Shown here: one piece after another, positions 36,666 to 47,712 of the stretch
Layout: the number at the start of each line of letters is the position of its first letter
How positions within the stretch are numbered: the stretch's first letter is position 1
Origin: Chelonoidis abingdonii
Lineage: Eukaryota; Chordata; Testudines; Testudinidae
Direction: 5' to 3'
Assembly: GCF_003597395.2 (NCBI RefSeq)
Contig: NC_133773.1
Span: 74,506,207-74,570,206 of the forward strand
DNA length: 64,000 nucleotides
Notes under the pieces: generated by a model
The model's input: the letters and a program-made list of their open reading frames with translations, nothing else
Told to the model about the DNA's origin: nothing
Databases searched by the model: none
Position numbers and translations under genes: made by a program

Positions 36666-37406
36666 TCAATAGGCAAAACACCCACCCCTATAGAGCGTAT
36701 TTAGGGCACTCAGCACCTCACAAAAAGTGTTCAACATCTCAGTAGTTTGGCCCACAACTTACCAGTCTTTGTCCATGACTTTTATTATGCACTTTAGGAT
36801 GCAAAGTTAGACAGCAAGTCTGTGTAATGTGTAGTCATAATAGAATACGTTTAGACCCTGACACAACAAACTGCAATAGTACATACTTAATCCCTGGCCT
36901 ACCTAAATGCACTGGAGCCAGTGGTGTCATTCACCAACATGATCAGAGGGTTTTATGAAATAAAAAAAAAAATGCAAACCACTCAAAAATATTTAAAGTA
37001 GCATTTAAAGGTCTCTCATAAACCCATGCATACTGCAAGGTCTCTGTACATTGAAGGGGTCAGCCTCTACTCTGAATGTCCTGCTTTTTGACAGTCAAGA
37101 TTAAAATCTGGACTGAGCCTCATTCACATGCAAATCTCCCTTGCCCCACATAGATGGGGGAGTCTCAGTTGCATAGGCAGAGGCATTCTAGCCCTAGTGA
37201 ATTGCCTAGGCAGCACCAGATTTCACAATTGTGATCCATGCAGAAGAAGGGGAGAGAAGTAGCAGGCTTGGAACCAAGAAGTGATTGGGGTCCAGGTAGC
37301 TCCAGAAGGGTCACATCATCTGCTCACCAGCCATGTGGAAACTATCCAGAAAAGGTAATGCAACCTAAACTTGGATGGCTTTTGTTGTGACAGAATTCTT
37401 TTATGG

Positions 37407-37955
37407 CAGAGGTCTCAAAGTCCCGGCCCGCGGGCCATCTCTGGCTCAGAACCTCCCCACTTCGGCCCACCAAGGAGAGATGCATGCAGCCACACTGCTG
37501 GCTCTGTCTGCTGCAGGCACTGCCCCCTGCAGTTCCCATTAGCTGGGGGAGAGAGACACAGATACCATCATTAGTTGCCAGGCAGAGTCAGCCATGGGGG
37601 CAGCCTCACTTCTGTCTGCAATGAATAGAAACAAGTCAAAATACCAAACACAACTATCTGATGCACGCCTTGCTGCAGTCCTGAAGGATTCAACTGCTCG
37701 GTAACTGAGGTCAAACATCAACAAACTGACAGACCTGAAGCATTGTCAGGTGTCTGGCAAACACTAAAAACTCTCTGGCCAGGTGAAGACTTGTATAAAG
37801 TTGTATGACAGTTTTATATTTCCAAGAAATTTGAAATAAAATATACAATATAAACGTTTTCTTTTCTGAACACCATCTTCAGTGACATTATTGGCCCGCT
37901 GAGAGGATTTGAGGACTGGCACTGGCCCTAAGGTAAATTGCGTTTGAGACCCATG
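37407..37955 (+). mobile_element. hAT element with transposase C-terminus remnant, perfect 8-bp TSD
   Basis: It is flanked by TTTTATGG at 37399-37406 and 37956-37963. The ends CAGAGGTCTCAAAGTCCCGG and GCGTTTGAGACCCATG share the inverted core GGTCTCAAA. It is a deletion derivative: 37618-37780 still encodes the last part of a hAT transposase. The rest is non-coding. Confidence 0.88.
37618..37780 (+). pseudogene. hAT transposase C-terminal dimerisation fragment
   Basis: One frame reads MNRNKSKYQTQLSDARLAAV followed by LKDSTAR, a stop (TAA at 37701), then LRSNINKLTDLKHCQVSG. This is the end of the hAT dimerisation domain in the same GTF2IRD2-like branch as the relic at 1278-3114. At most about 50 residues remain and there is one internal stop. 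It has no start of its own. Confidence 0.7.
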
Positions 37956-37969
37956 TTTTATGGGAACAA

Positions 37970-38420
37970 CTTACTCAGAGACTTTAAGGCCAGAAGGGAC
38001 CCTCTTGATCATCTAATCTGACCTCCTGCACATTGCAGGCCAATGAACCTCACCCATTCCTGTAATAAGCCCATAACCTCTGGCTAAGTTACTGAAGTCC
38101 TCAGATCGTGGTTCAAAGACTTCAAGTTACAGAGAATCCACCATTTACTCTAGTTTAAACCCGCAATTGATCCGTGCCTCATGCTGCAAAGAAAGATGAA
38201 AAACCCCAGGGTCTCTGCCAATCTCACTTGGGAGAAAATTTCTTCAAATCCCAAATATGGCGTTCAGTTAGACCCTGAACATGAACAGGGTCAGTTAGAC
38301 CCTGATGAGACTCACCAGCCAGACACCTAGGAAAGAATTCTCTGTAGTAATTCAGAGCCCTCCCCATCTGGTATCCCATCTCCAGTCATTGGAAATATTT
38401 GCTAATAACAGTCTTCAACT
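37970..38420 (-). repeat. CR1 3' region, minus strand
   Basis: It opens with AGACTTTAAGGCCAGAAGGG, then GATCATCTAATCTGACCTCC, GTAATAAGCCCATAACCTCT, CATGCTGCAAAGAAAG, CCAAATATGGCG and GGAAAGAATTCTCTGTAGTA. These are ordered blocks of a common reptile CR1 3' region read in reverse. CAGTTAGACCCTGA is duplicated locally (38265-38278 and 38292-38305). It abuts the hAT target duplication ending at 37963. Confidence 0.65.
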
Positions 38421-39131
38421 GCCTCCAAGCTACCTAAGCAAACACCCATGCAAGGAAAAGAAGTGGCTTCATTGCTCTGTTGACTATCCTAAGCTCATCC
38501 TTCTATGCAGCATTACTGGTTACAGACAGTAGTAGTTTATGTAATGTTGTGTATTCAGAATTCATCCTACCTTCTGAATATATTAATAATGCCCAGTTAG
38601 TTTTGTGTAACTAGAGAGCCTACGCAGACTTGTTACTAAGCTTGTCTTTGCAGATATGTCACACTGGCTTCTGAAAGATTGTAGATATTTTCGGGCTTGA
38701 AGGAAATGCATTGTTGAAAAATTGGATTGTGTGTAATATTTTACTATACGAAGCAAAACTCCAATTTCAAAATTCAGCTGCATCAAAACTATGGAAAAAC
38801 AACATGGGCAAACAAGTGAAATAAATGAGAGCTCCACATTGAGATTCCAGTTGAAATAATTAGCTGAATGTTTACTGTATCTGGTTAATTAAATCCCCAT
38901 TCAGCAATTGTACTGAAGTACTAAAAAAACAAACTGCATGAACCCATCCATCTAATTAAATCATGTTCCTAATAGTGTTTAATTCCAAAGAGGTTTACCA
39001 TTTATTTAATACACCACCATCCAAAACATGATAAGATTACGAGTCAGGGTTGGTTATTTTACTTTCAGTGTCAATTATATCATCTAGTCAAAGCATGGAC
39101 AGGTTAATGAGTCTTTCTTTCTGCTTCACAG

Positions 39132-39353
39132 AACCTGAAGCGTGTGGCGGAGACATGGATGGATGAGTTTGCAGAGTATGTTTACCAGCGGCGGCCCGAG
39201 TACAGGCATCTCTCAACAGGAGATATCTCAGCCCAAAAGGAACTACGAAAGCACCTTAAGTGCAAGGACTTCAAATGGTTCATGGCTGCAGTGGCATGGG
39301 ATGTCCCTAAATATTATCCTCCTGTGGAGCCCCCACCTGCTGCCTGGGGGGAG
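39132..39353 (+). CDS. GALNTL6: GALNTL6 internal exon, catalytic/lectin linker
   Basis: This 222-base, phase 0-0 exon encodes 74 residues from [13 protein letters not shown] to PPAAWGE. It has a CTGCTTCACAG acceptor and a GTAAGG donor. The content is the C-terminal helix of the transferase domain ([20 protein letters not shown]), then a charged segment with [15 protein letters not shown], which is the conserved L-x-C-K-x-F-x-W-F block before the linker. It closes with the proline-rich linker [12 protein letters not shown] leading to the lectin domain. AETWMDEF and [13 protein letters not shown] agree with GALNTL6 as I remember it and differ from GALNT10 (AEVWMDEY, AGDVAVQKKLR). This is the best single exon for the paralogue call. 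Confidence 0.94.
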
Positions 39354-41089
39354 GTAAGGAAGACCCAAGACAGACCAAATTTAACAGCATGTTCCATCTT
39401 GATTGCAAAGCAATTTGGTATAACACTGAATTTCATATAAATTTACTGGAACTTTTTACATTATAACAAAGTCCTTATGAAATGAGATTTAGCTCCTATT
39501 ACTAGTGGTGTCATTAAGGGAGCTTGTAGTGACTGGAATGATCTGTGAAACTGCCACTAAAGTAAGAAACTGACATGTCTGGTGATGTCTATTGCTGTTC
39601 CTGGTATAATCCCTTATAATCATCTGTGCTCCATGATGTGCATGCACAACAAGGACAGGAGGTTCAGAAAGAACAGACAGTCATTACAGCATATTACAGG
39701 ATGGCTTTGAGAATCTGATTTTTAACAAGGGAGGCCTGAGGTCAGTGCACATTTTTATATATGTAATTCCAAATTGCATGCATAAATTCGGTATCCGTTA
39801 AGTACCTATAGTGTTTTGTCTGGTCAGACTTCCACATGCAAATGTAAATATGCAAAAATGAGTGGGGTTCTTTTCCTAAAAAAATTGGCCCATCTTGCCT
39901 CAATCTATGATCTGATTGCAAGTTGGCTTTGGTTAGTGGTATCACAGCTGGAATTTAAACAAAAAGGAAATAAGGAGTCATACTCTAATATTATTATCCC
40001 GTGCTGGGGTATAGGTCAGCAGGTTCCTGGTGCACTTCTCAGATACATTCTGCCTTCAGATTTATTCCTCTTATATCAATAGCCTACTAATGCACACCTT
40101 GTGGTGTTGTATTAGAAATAAATCAATACACACAGGCTGTAGGGAAGCATATAATTTATATTTCTTTTTGGAAAAATTGCACTGGCAAAATCTTCCACCT
40201 TAAAGGAGAGATGCAAAAGATATTTTTTATTTTTTACTATGATTTATAAAGAAGGGTTGACTTTTTAACATATTTTTCTGTCTTTTTTTTTAATAACTTT
40301 AGAAGTATCAGTAATGTCAATTCTAGTCTTCCCTGGTTTTGCTAGAGAACTTCTTGAGGCTCTCAAATTATAAGATTTTACACATGAATTGAAGGAATGA
40401 AAGTGTTTAAATTGAAACAAAGGTTTTTTTGTGAGGATGCCAGGATAGTCTCCAGGAGGGGAGATCCAACCAGTTTTTGGTCCCTTTCTCTTGAGAACAT
40501 TTTAAACTAAACCAATTTTTTTTTACATCTTGTAGCAGGACTTTTAAAATAACCTTTCAGATTACAGTACCTTGGGCCTTTGCACTCTTATTTTAGCCCC
40601 CAACTACAGTACCTCAAAGTACTTCAAGGTGCCAGTGCCTTGACATATGCAAACTCCTGACACAGTGAATTCCCTCATTTTTGTTTTTTCTTATTAACAT
40701 TTTGTTTCATAAACTTCAGAGGCAACAGAAAATTAACAGAAGTAGTCAGGGAAGACCAAAGATCAGTAACTCCCCCATGTCCCTCCATCAACACCCACCC
40801 TCAGAACGCCTCTGGCACTGCAGGACTTTGAACATGTGATATATACCAACCTTGCCCTATTGTACAATCCTCACTCAATGCACCAGAGAGGCAAAAAGGA
40901 CCATATCCAGACCTTTGACATTCAGATAGTCATGCTTTACACAGAATTATTAATACACATCTTACATGATACACTGTCTGGAGTGGCTCATGACTGTGCA
41001 TGCCAAGCTCAGAGCAGACTGTCAAAAAACAGGGCAGACACCCCAAACTAGTGGTACGTTCTATCATTAGATTTCACCAAACCAGTAAT

Positions 41090-41745
41090 TAATGTCAACT
41101 CCTGAATCACTATAGCAGTCTTACCATGGAGTTATGGACAGACCCCTTAGGCTCTCTAGCCTAGCTTGCCACCCAGGCAAGCTGGACTTAGTGATAAATG
41201 GTCACTTACATGAAAAATCACAAAATATTCTGGTTGCACCAAATCCAGGAGACCAGTCGTTTACCCCAGATCTTGGAACTTGGATCTCACACTAAAGACC
41301 ATGCTGGTAGCCAATTCTAGAGTAAACTAACTAAGGATTTATTAACTAGGAAAAAGAAATGAGAATTATTTATAGTTTACAGCATGCAAATAAGTTTCAG
41401 TCTACATTTCAAATGCTGACAGTTATAGTTATTTGTACATTCTAAATGTCTTTCAGGGCTAACTCTTGCCAAGCAGCATGGGGATCTCTTTGCTTATGTT
41501 TAAGAATCTTTGCCCCTCAGAGTCCAGACATGGAAGAAAGATTCAGTTTCTCCTGTCAGGGATTTTTATCCTTTCCGCTCCAGAGTCTAAAGTTATGCAT
41601 CGGTCTCTCCTTCCTGGAAGGATTTAGGAATGCAATCAACAAAGTCTCTGTCTTTTGATGCTACACAATACGTCATTTGCCTTCAGTTGGCCATGGACGA
41701 GCACTTTACCTTAATCAATCCTTCTTTTCCTGTTTGGTGAGTTAC
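41090..41745 (-). repeat. Repeat of unknown class, possibly LTR, minus strand
   Basis: It has GAGTTATGGACAGACCCCTT, TTATTAACTAGGAAAAAGAA and CAAATAAGTTTCAGTCTACA. I recognise this pattern as high-copy in turtle sequence but cannot classify it. The AGGATTTATTAACT block would give AATAAA on the minus strand. No termini or coding part are visible. Confidence 0.3.
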
Positions 41746-41765
41746 ACAGTTACAGAGGTTTATAT

Positions 41766-41990
41766 AGGTCTGTCTCATCTTACGCTGGGGTTACGTTCCG
41801 CGGTCAGCGTGTAAAGCGACAACCACGTATAGTCAAAATTACATTGAGTGTAATGGCGGGTGGAATCACCCACACTATAGGAACAGTATTTAAATTGTTG
41901 TTTTTCTCCTTTTTTGTTTTGTTTTTGTTTTTGCCAACCGCGTAAAGCTGAATCTGCGCATGTTCAATGCACGTAAGATGTGACAGACCT
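41766..41990. mobile_element. Small MITE with AGGTCTGTC ends
   Basis: It starts AGGTCTGTCTCATCTTACG and ends CGTAAGATGTGACAGACCT, a 19-bp inverted repeat with one mismatch. The interior has two inverted CGCGT/ACGCG-like motifs and a T-rich tract. The superfamily is unclear (possibly mariner-like), and the flanks do not give a clean target duplication. Confidence 0.7.
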
Positions 41991-43404
41991 GTAGTGCAAA
42001 CACTCAATATAACTTTATACCATGGGCTGTAGAGATTATAAGTGAGATAAATATGTGCAGTATTCTACCAGCATTTCATAAAATCTAAACACATCTTTAT
42101 CAACTTAACATCTAATATCTATTTTGATAATACTAACACACGGTAAGCAAGACTGGTTTCCAACGATGCATTTGTGAGTATTTAGTGAGGGCCTTGGCAT
42201 GAGCTGGCACCTGGTCTGCCAGCGTCACAATGATATTAAGGTGTTTTTAAAATGAATTATAGGACTGTATTATATGTATCTATTTTTTCTATTAAAAATG
42301 CCCCCAGACACCAAAGACTAGAACTGAGACCCAAAGGCTCTCTCATTCCCCTAAAATGTTCCATCTGTAAACTAACCTAAGCTGAAGTTTTTTTTCCTGC
42401 TACTCTATATTTTTTTAGACTTTCCCATTCCTGTAAAGTTTTAATTAATTCGTCAGCGCTTTTAGAGACTTTAAGCAAACTTAAAGGCCAATGGCTGTTA
42501 TAATTAGAAACTGAAAGGAGGAAAACAGACTGCTCCTTATTACTTTAGAAGAATCGAGCAGCCAGAAAAACCTCACTGGATGTGCACATCAAGAATCTTT
42601 TATGGGACATCTGTGCCAGGATGGACAGTCATTCACTGCCTTCTCCCCTTGCACTTGGAAACGATTTACATCTGTTTCTCTTGCCAGTGTGAGACAGGGT
42701 AAACAGTTAAGTCCTCAGACAATCTCTGGCACCAACATCTTAATACCTAACTAGTGAATGCTGTGTGCAGCCTTCTTTTTCAACTTCTGCCTTCTTTTTG
42801 CAAACACATCTGCTGAGAATTTGACTGGTAAATGTCTTGGCAAACTCTATTCATGACAGAAAAGAAGTAAATTAAATCAACTCCTTATCACTCTTGATGT
42901 TGCCTAATCTTTGGGAATTAATTGTGCCACTGTCCTATGTATGTGCTCCATCTGGTATTGTGCTCTGAAATGCATGCAAAATGGCACTTGTATAATGGAC
43001 GTGGCAGAGACTTAGTATATACTGAGTATATTACTATTAGTTTTGTATCTGGGCAGGAGGATAACACCATTTTTACTGCTACCATGGTAAAAATGCATAT
43101 TAAAAGAGCTTAGTTTGATCCTTGTGATTATGTCCTGGATTGTCAAGTATGTGCTACCAGTTGAAGTGTATGTCTACTATCCATTAAATGAGGCATAAAC
43201 ACTCCTTTTTCTTAAAAGAAATGTAATTTCACGCAGTGCTGGTACTTGAAGTCTTCTCCAGTGAAGTAAAAAGTGGTGCTGGGGTGGGTGAGATTTGTCA
43301 TGAGAATGATTTTATAGTTTTAAAACTTAGATTCAAAGTACTTATGGTCCAATTTGTATTTACAATCATTTCAAACTTTTAACGTCTGTGCGAATGTATT
43401 TTTT

Positions 43405-44935
43405 AACGCCAATATTACAGACCAGTAAGTCTAATGTCGGTACCGGGCAAATTAGTTGAAACAATAGTAAAGAATAAAATTGTCAGACACATAAAAGAAC
43501 ATAAATTGTTGGGCAAAAATCAACATGGTTTCTGTAAAGGGAAATCATGTTTTACTAATCTATTAGAGTTCTTTGAAGGGGCCAACAAACATGTGGACAA
43601 TGGGAATCCAGTGGAACATAGTTGTGCTGCTAGATTTCCAGAAAGCCTTGGACAAGGCCTCACCAAAGGCTCTTACGTAAATTAAGTTGTCATGGGATAA
43701 GAGGGAGACCCTTTCCTGGATTGAGAGCTGGTTAAAGAACACGGGAACAGGGTAAGATAAACAGTAAATTTTCAGAATGGAGAGGGGGTATTAGTGGTGT
43801 TCCCAAGGGTCAGTCCTAGGACCAGTCCTATTCAACTTATTCATAAATGATCTGTAGAAAGGGGTAAACAGTGAGGTGCCAAATTTGCAGATGATACATA
43901 AACTGCCTCAGGATAGTTAAGACCAAAGCAGACTGTGAAGATCTTCAAAAGATTCTCATAAATACTAAGTTGTGCGGCAACAAATGGCAAATGAAATTTA
44001 ATGTGGATAGATGTAAAGTAATGCACATTGGAAAAAATATATCGCACACTGTCATACAATATTGATGGGGGCTAATTTAGCTACAGCTAATGAGGAAAGA
44101 GATCTTGGTGAGTCATCATGGATAAGTTCTCTGAAGACTTCCACGCAGTGTGCAGTGGCAAGTCAAAAAAGCAACAGGATGTTAGGATATCATTTATAAA
44201 GCGGATAGAGACTAAGATGGAGATATCTTATTTTGCCCTTAAAAATCCATGGTACGCCGCACCACATCTGAATATGGTCTTCTCTATACAGATATGGTCT
44301 TCTCATACAGATATGGTCTTCTCATCTCAAAAGAATAATACTGCAATAGAAAAGGTCAAGAGAAAGGCACTAAAATGATTAGGGGTTTGGAACGGGTCCT
44401 GATGAAGGGAGATTAAGAGGATAGGACTATTTCGGCTTGGAAAAGAGGAGACTAAGGAGGATATGATAGATGGTATTAAAATATAGAGTGATGTGGAGAA
44501 GTGAAAAGGAAAAGTTATTTACTTGTTCACCATAATATAAGAATAGGGGCCACCGATATAAATTAATGGCAGTAGTTAAACAAATAAAAAGAGTTCTTTC
44601 TTACACATAGCGCACAGTTAACCTGTGGGACTCCTTACTGAGGAGGTTGTGAAGGCTAGCAAATATAAACAGGTTAAAAGAGAACTAAACTACATTCATG
44701 GAGTTAATCCATTAATGTTTAGCCAGGATGGGTAAGGAATTGGTGTCCATTACGCCTCTGTTTGTCAGAGGGTGGAGATGGATGGCAGGAGAGAGATCAC
44801 TTGATCATTACCTGTTAGGTTCACTCCCTCTGGAACTCCTGGCATTGGTCACTGTCAGAAGACAGGATACTGGTCTGGATGGACCTTTGGTCTGTCCCAG
44901 TATGGCCATTCTTATGTTCTTATGTAAAATGGTGA
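43405..44935 (+). mobile_element. CR1 retrotransposon, 5'-truncated, 3' end intact
   Basis: The coding relic (43434-44060, several frames) begins MSVPGKLVETIVKNKIVRHI and includes KEHKLLGKNQHGFCKGKSC. It then matches the LDFQKAxD and QGSVLGPVLFNLFINDL blocks of the CR1 reverse transcriptase. Stops and frameshifts are present, for example after LFINDL at 43855-43857. The 3' non-coding part (44380-44920) ends GGACCTTTGGTCTGTCCCAG and ATGGCCATTC, then TTCTTATGTTCTTATG, two copies of the 8-base CR1 tail unit. It is the longest CR1 in the window. Confidence 0.85.
44272..44325 (+). repeat. Short tandem triplication inside CR1
   Basis: Three consecutive copies of an 18-20-base unit, ATATGGTCTTCTC plus ATACAG, lie at 44272, 44292 and 44311. 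Other CR1 copies I know carry one such unit, so this is probably a local expansion. Confidence 0.75.
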
Positions 44936-46448
44936 CTATGAGTAAATTTGTTCTGGGCTTTATAGGTCCTGCTTTCAAGATCCCACAGGACAATCATCCC
45001 TTTTCCTGATTCCAAACTTAAATGTTAAGGTTTGGCTCTGTTCTGCTATAGACTTATTTAATATTCAGTAAGTCTGTCTGAGATTGCGCTCATGCTAAGT
45101 CCTGGGGCCTGAACCCACTCCTTTCTGGCCTCCATTGAGAATTCATTGATTTGATAGAACCACTTTACAACAGTGATGGGAAATCCCAGAAGTGAAACAC
45201 ACTCTGAAATTTAACCAAATAGACTATATGAAAAAGCATCAAAGTTTTAGGACTAACTAACTCTCTTCTCTCTGAAAGAGAGACAGATGTCTTTTTAGAA
45301 GTGTCTGCTTCATATCCTTAATGACTTTGAGTCAATCTCAGTCCATCAGTTTGTCATATTTATGTTGTACAAAAGCAATATAACATTCACCCAGCCCCAT
45401 ATTGCATACTGTACGGTTTCTGCACCACTCAAATTCTCTCATCAAGGTTAGTGTCATCCTGTGATCCACAGTCCCCTGCTTTCTCGGTGTTTCATTCAGG
45501 CTGTGCTTGACTTCTGTTAACCTGACCTTTTCCTTTTTTATGTTTCACACAAAGAACAGGACCTTTTAAGTTACTGCATATCAGTTAATATGAAAGGAGG
45601 CTCGTTGCTTGGCATCCAGTCTGTAGATTCTGATGTCTGAAAGATTATCTAAGAACATATTGTGCTCTCACATTAATAAGTGTAGTAAAGCCAATGTAAG
45701 TACTTCTTACTTAAAAGGCAGAGGGTGAACAGGGGCATTCCCATTTTTGCACCCATGTGAATGCTGTTAACGTTCTCTAGGAGAGACCGCCACTATGGTA
45801 TTCAGGGCACTAAACCACATTGTGTGAAAAGCATTCTGTAAATTGGTAGCAATTGGAAGCCTCTTATGATGCTGTATTGAATTGCCATGACCCTGACTAC
45901 AGAGTCAGGGCACCATCTTTGCTATTCAAGGGCAATACATCATTTGAACAGATTATTAAATTGAGCAGTAGTTCTGACACGATTTGCCATTCATTTCATG
46001 TACCGGAGATAACTTGAACAGCTCATTTTAGAACTCTGTTTCAGTCATTTCCTGAATCCCAGACATGCATTTGCAGTTATTAAATGTCATTAGACTGGTA
46101 TTATTCCATACTACCACATAAAGTTGTTTTTAGATTAAGGTTACACATTCAGAAGAGCACTGATATTTATTTTGAAGATGTTTTCATGACCTTCAATGCA
46201 CAAAACTGAGATCCAAGTTGCCTTAGAGACTGCCTCTCCCTTTCTGACTCACCACACCACTTGCCTTCCTCAGGAACACTTAAGCATTCTGAGCGAAATC
46301 ATGGCTCCACTGAAGTCCCTGGGAGCTTTGCTATTGACTTCAGTGAAGCCAGGATTTCACTCTGTCTCAATGAAACTCAGGAGAGCTGAAAGCTAAGCAT
46401 TACTTTCAATGTTTAAAAGAGGTATTAGTTTAGTAATATAGTTGTCTG

Positions 46449-47303
46449 CAAGTCTTCGGACTAACTATCAGCCTCGGAAAGACAGAAGTTCTTCATCAAT
46501 CTGCACCTGGATCAAATGCTTCTGTCCCAAGTATCTCCATTGACGGAACTCAACTTAAAGTAGTGGAGAACTTTAAAGACCTGGATAGTGTCATGATCAA
46601 TGCACGAATATCCAAAGCAAGCCAGGCACTTGGCTGTCTGTGTGTCAAAGTTTTAAACCACCACAACATCCAGATGTCAACAAAACTGCTTGTGTACAGA
46701 GCTGTTGTTCTCTCATCTCTTTTGTACGGGTGTGAAACATGGACACTATATAGGTGTCACATCAAGCAGCTTGAAGCATTCCACATGTGCTGCCTCCGCA
46801 ACATCATGAAGATCTGCTGGCAAGACAAAGTGCCCAATCTCGAGGTCGTCAAGAGAGCCCAGATGACAAGCATCAAAATGATGATCCTGAAGTCACAGCC
46901 ATGTTGGACCGGTCATGTCAGCCGCATGGATGCCAACAGAATCCCCCGCCAGCTTCTGTATGGTGAGCTCTCCCAGGGCATCCGGCATATAGGTCATCCA
47001 CGGAAACGTTACAAGGACACCATCAAAGCCAATCTGCAGTACAGCAGTATCAAACCTAGGGACCTTGAGGACGCCACCAATGACAGAACACAGTGGCGTG
47101 CAACAGTTAGAAATACCTGCATCGCCTTTGAGGAAGACCGCTGCCGGCGTCTACAAGAGGCATGCGAACGACGTCACAGAGCATCAGCAGCACACAATCC
47201 GCTGACGGCGAACTTCCCATGCACCATTTGCAGCAAAATGTGCACCTCTAGAATTGGCTTGTACAGTCATCAGAGGGCACACCATGAGACCAACACTAGA
47301 TGA
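46449..47303 (+). pseudogene. LINE ORF2 C-terminus with C2H2 zinc finger, frame intact
   Basis: The frame is open for 284 codons from the truncation point to TGA at 47301-47303. It begins QVFGLTISLGKTEVLHQ, the RT segment after the active site. LVYRAVVLSSLLYGCETWTL follows, then CLRNIMKICWQDKVPN, and CWTGHVSRMDANRIPRQLL with GHPRKRYKDTI, the conserved C-terminal region of many non-LTR retrotransposons. It ends with CTICSKMCTSRIGLYSHQRA plus H, a C-x2-C-x12-H-x3-H finger that probably contacts nucleic acid. The catalytic Asp residues are absent through truncation, so it is inactive. The lack of stops suggests a younger insertion than the neighbouring CR1 copies. Confidence 0.82.
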
Positions 47304-47345
47304 TCTGCACAGATTTGTCATCATCGGATCGATGGACTACCAAGA
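46449..47345 (+). mobile_element. 5'-truncated LINE insertion with 11-bp target duplication
   Basis: The insertion is flanked by ATAGTTGTCTG at 46438-46448 and 47346-47356. It carries the C-terminal third of a non-LTR retrotransposon ORF2 in one uninterrupted frame to 47303, then a 42-base 3' tail ending CGATGGACTACCAAGA. There is no poly(A) and no CR1-type tail. Truncation falls just after the catalytic motif of the reverse transcriptase. It is not a CR1, and I cannot name its clade with confidence. Confidence 0.85.
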
Positions 47346-47617
47346 ATAGTTGTCTGTATTGTTAACTAATCAAAAGCAGGAATTGTCACTATGTTAGCAC
47401 TGTTTATCTCAGTAGCATCTTTTTTGACATAAATTAATGCAGATTTCCTCAAAAGGGGAAAAAATTTCATGTTGGGTTTTAAAATAGATAAAGGAATTTA
47501 ATGTGTGACTAAACTACCCTGTCATTATGCTGTAATTATTTTTTTTAAATATAAGAGACACTGACTTTGTACATTATCAATTCTAAATTTACCAAGTGTG
47601 GGGAAAGCATTTAAAAA

Positions 47618-47712
47618 AAGATTTTCAAAACTGCTTACAGGGTTTAGGAGCACAAATCCCATTGGCTTTCTCTGTATTATGTGCTTCTAAATCCCTTAGT
47701 CACTTTTTAAAA
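47618..47712. repeat. Short palindromic repeat (old MITE-like)
   Basis: The left arm GATTTTCAAAACTGCTTACA, GGGTTTAGGAGCAC pairs imperfectly with the right arm GTGCTTCTAAATCCC, TTAGTCACTTTTTAAAAA around CCCATTGGCTTTC. It is the same type as 21655-21747. Confidence 0.5.

Larger units (their letters stand above)
22491..39131 (+). other. GALNTL6 intron, 16,641 bases
   Basis: It is bounded by GTAAGT at 22491 and TTCACAG at 39131. It carries five hAT-type insertions or fragments, four or more CR1 pieces and an inverted PLE terminus. The remaining stretches (22491-23715, 23972-24910, 25200-25600, 26936-29129, 29300-31873, 32113-33690, 34831-36124, 36666-37398, 38450-39131) look like unique AT-rich intron. 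I see only short A- or T-runs there, for example near 28886 and 32392. Confidence 0.8.

Noticed and set aside
39144..39440. Frame continuing past the third GALNTL6 exon into the intron
   Set aside because: The part after WGE (39353) follows a GTAAGG donor, and its residues match no GalNAc-transferase.
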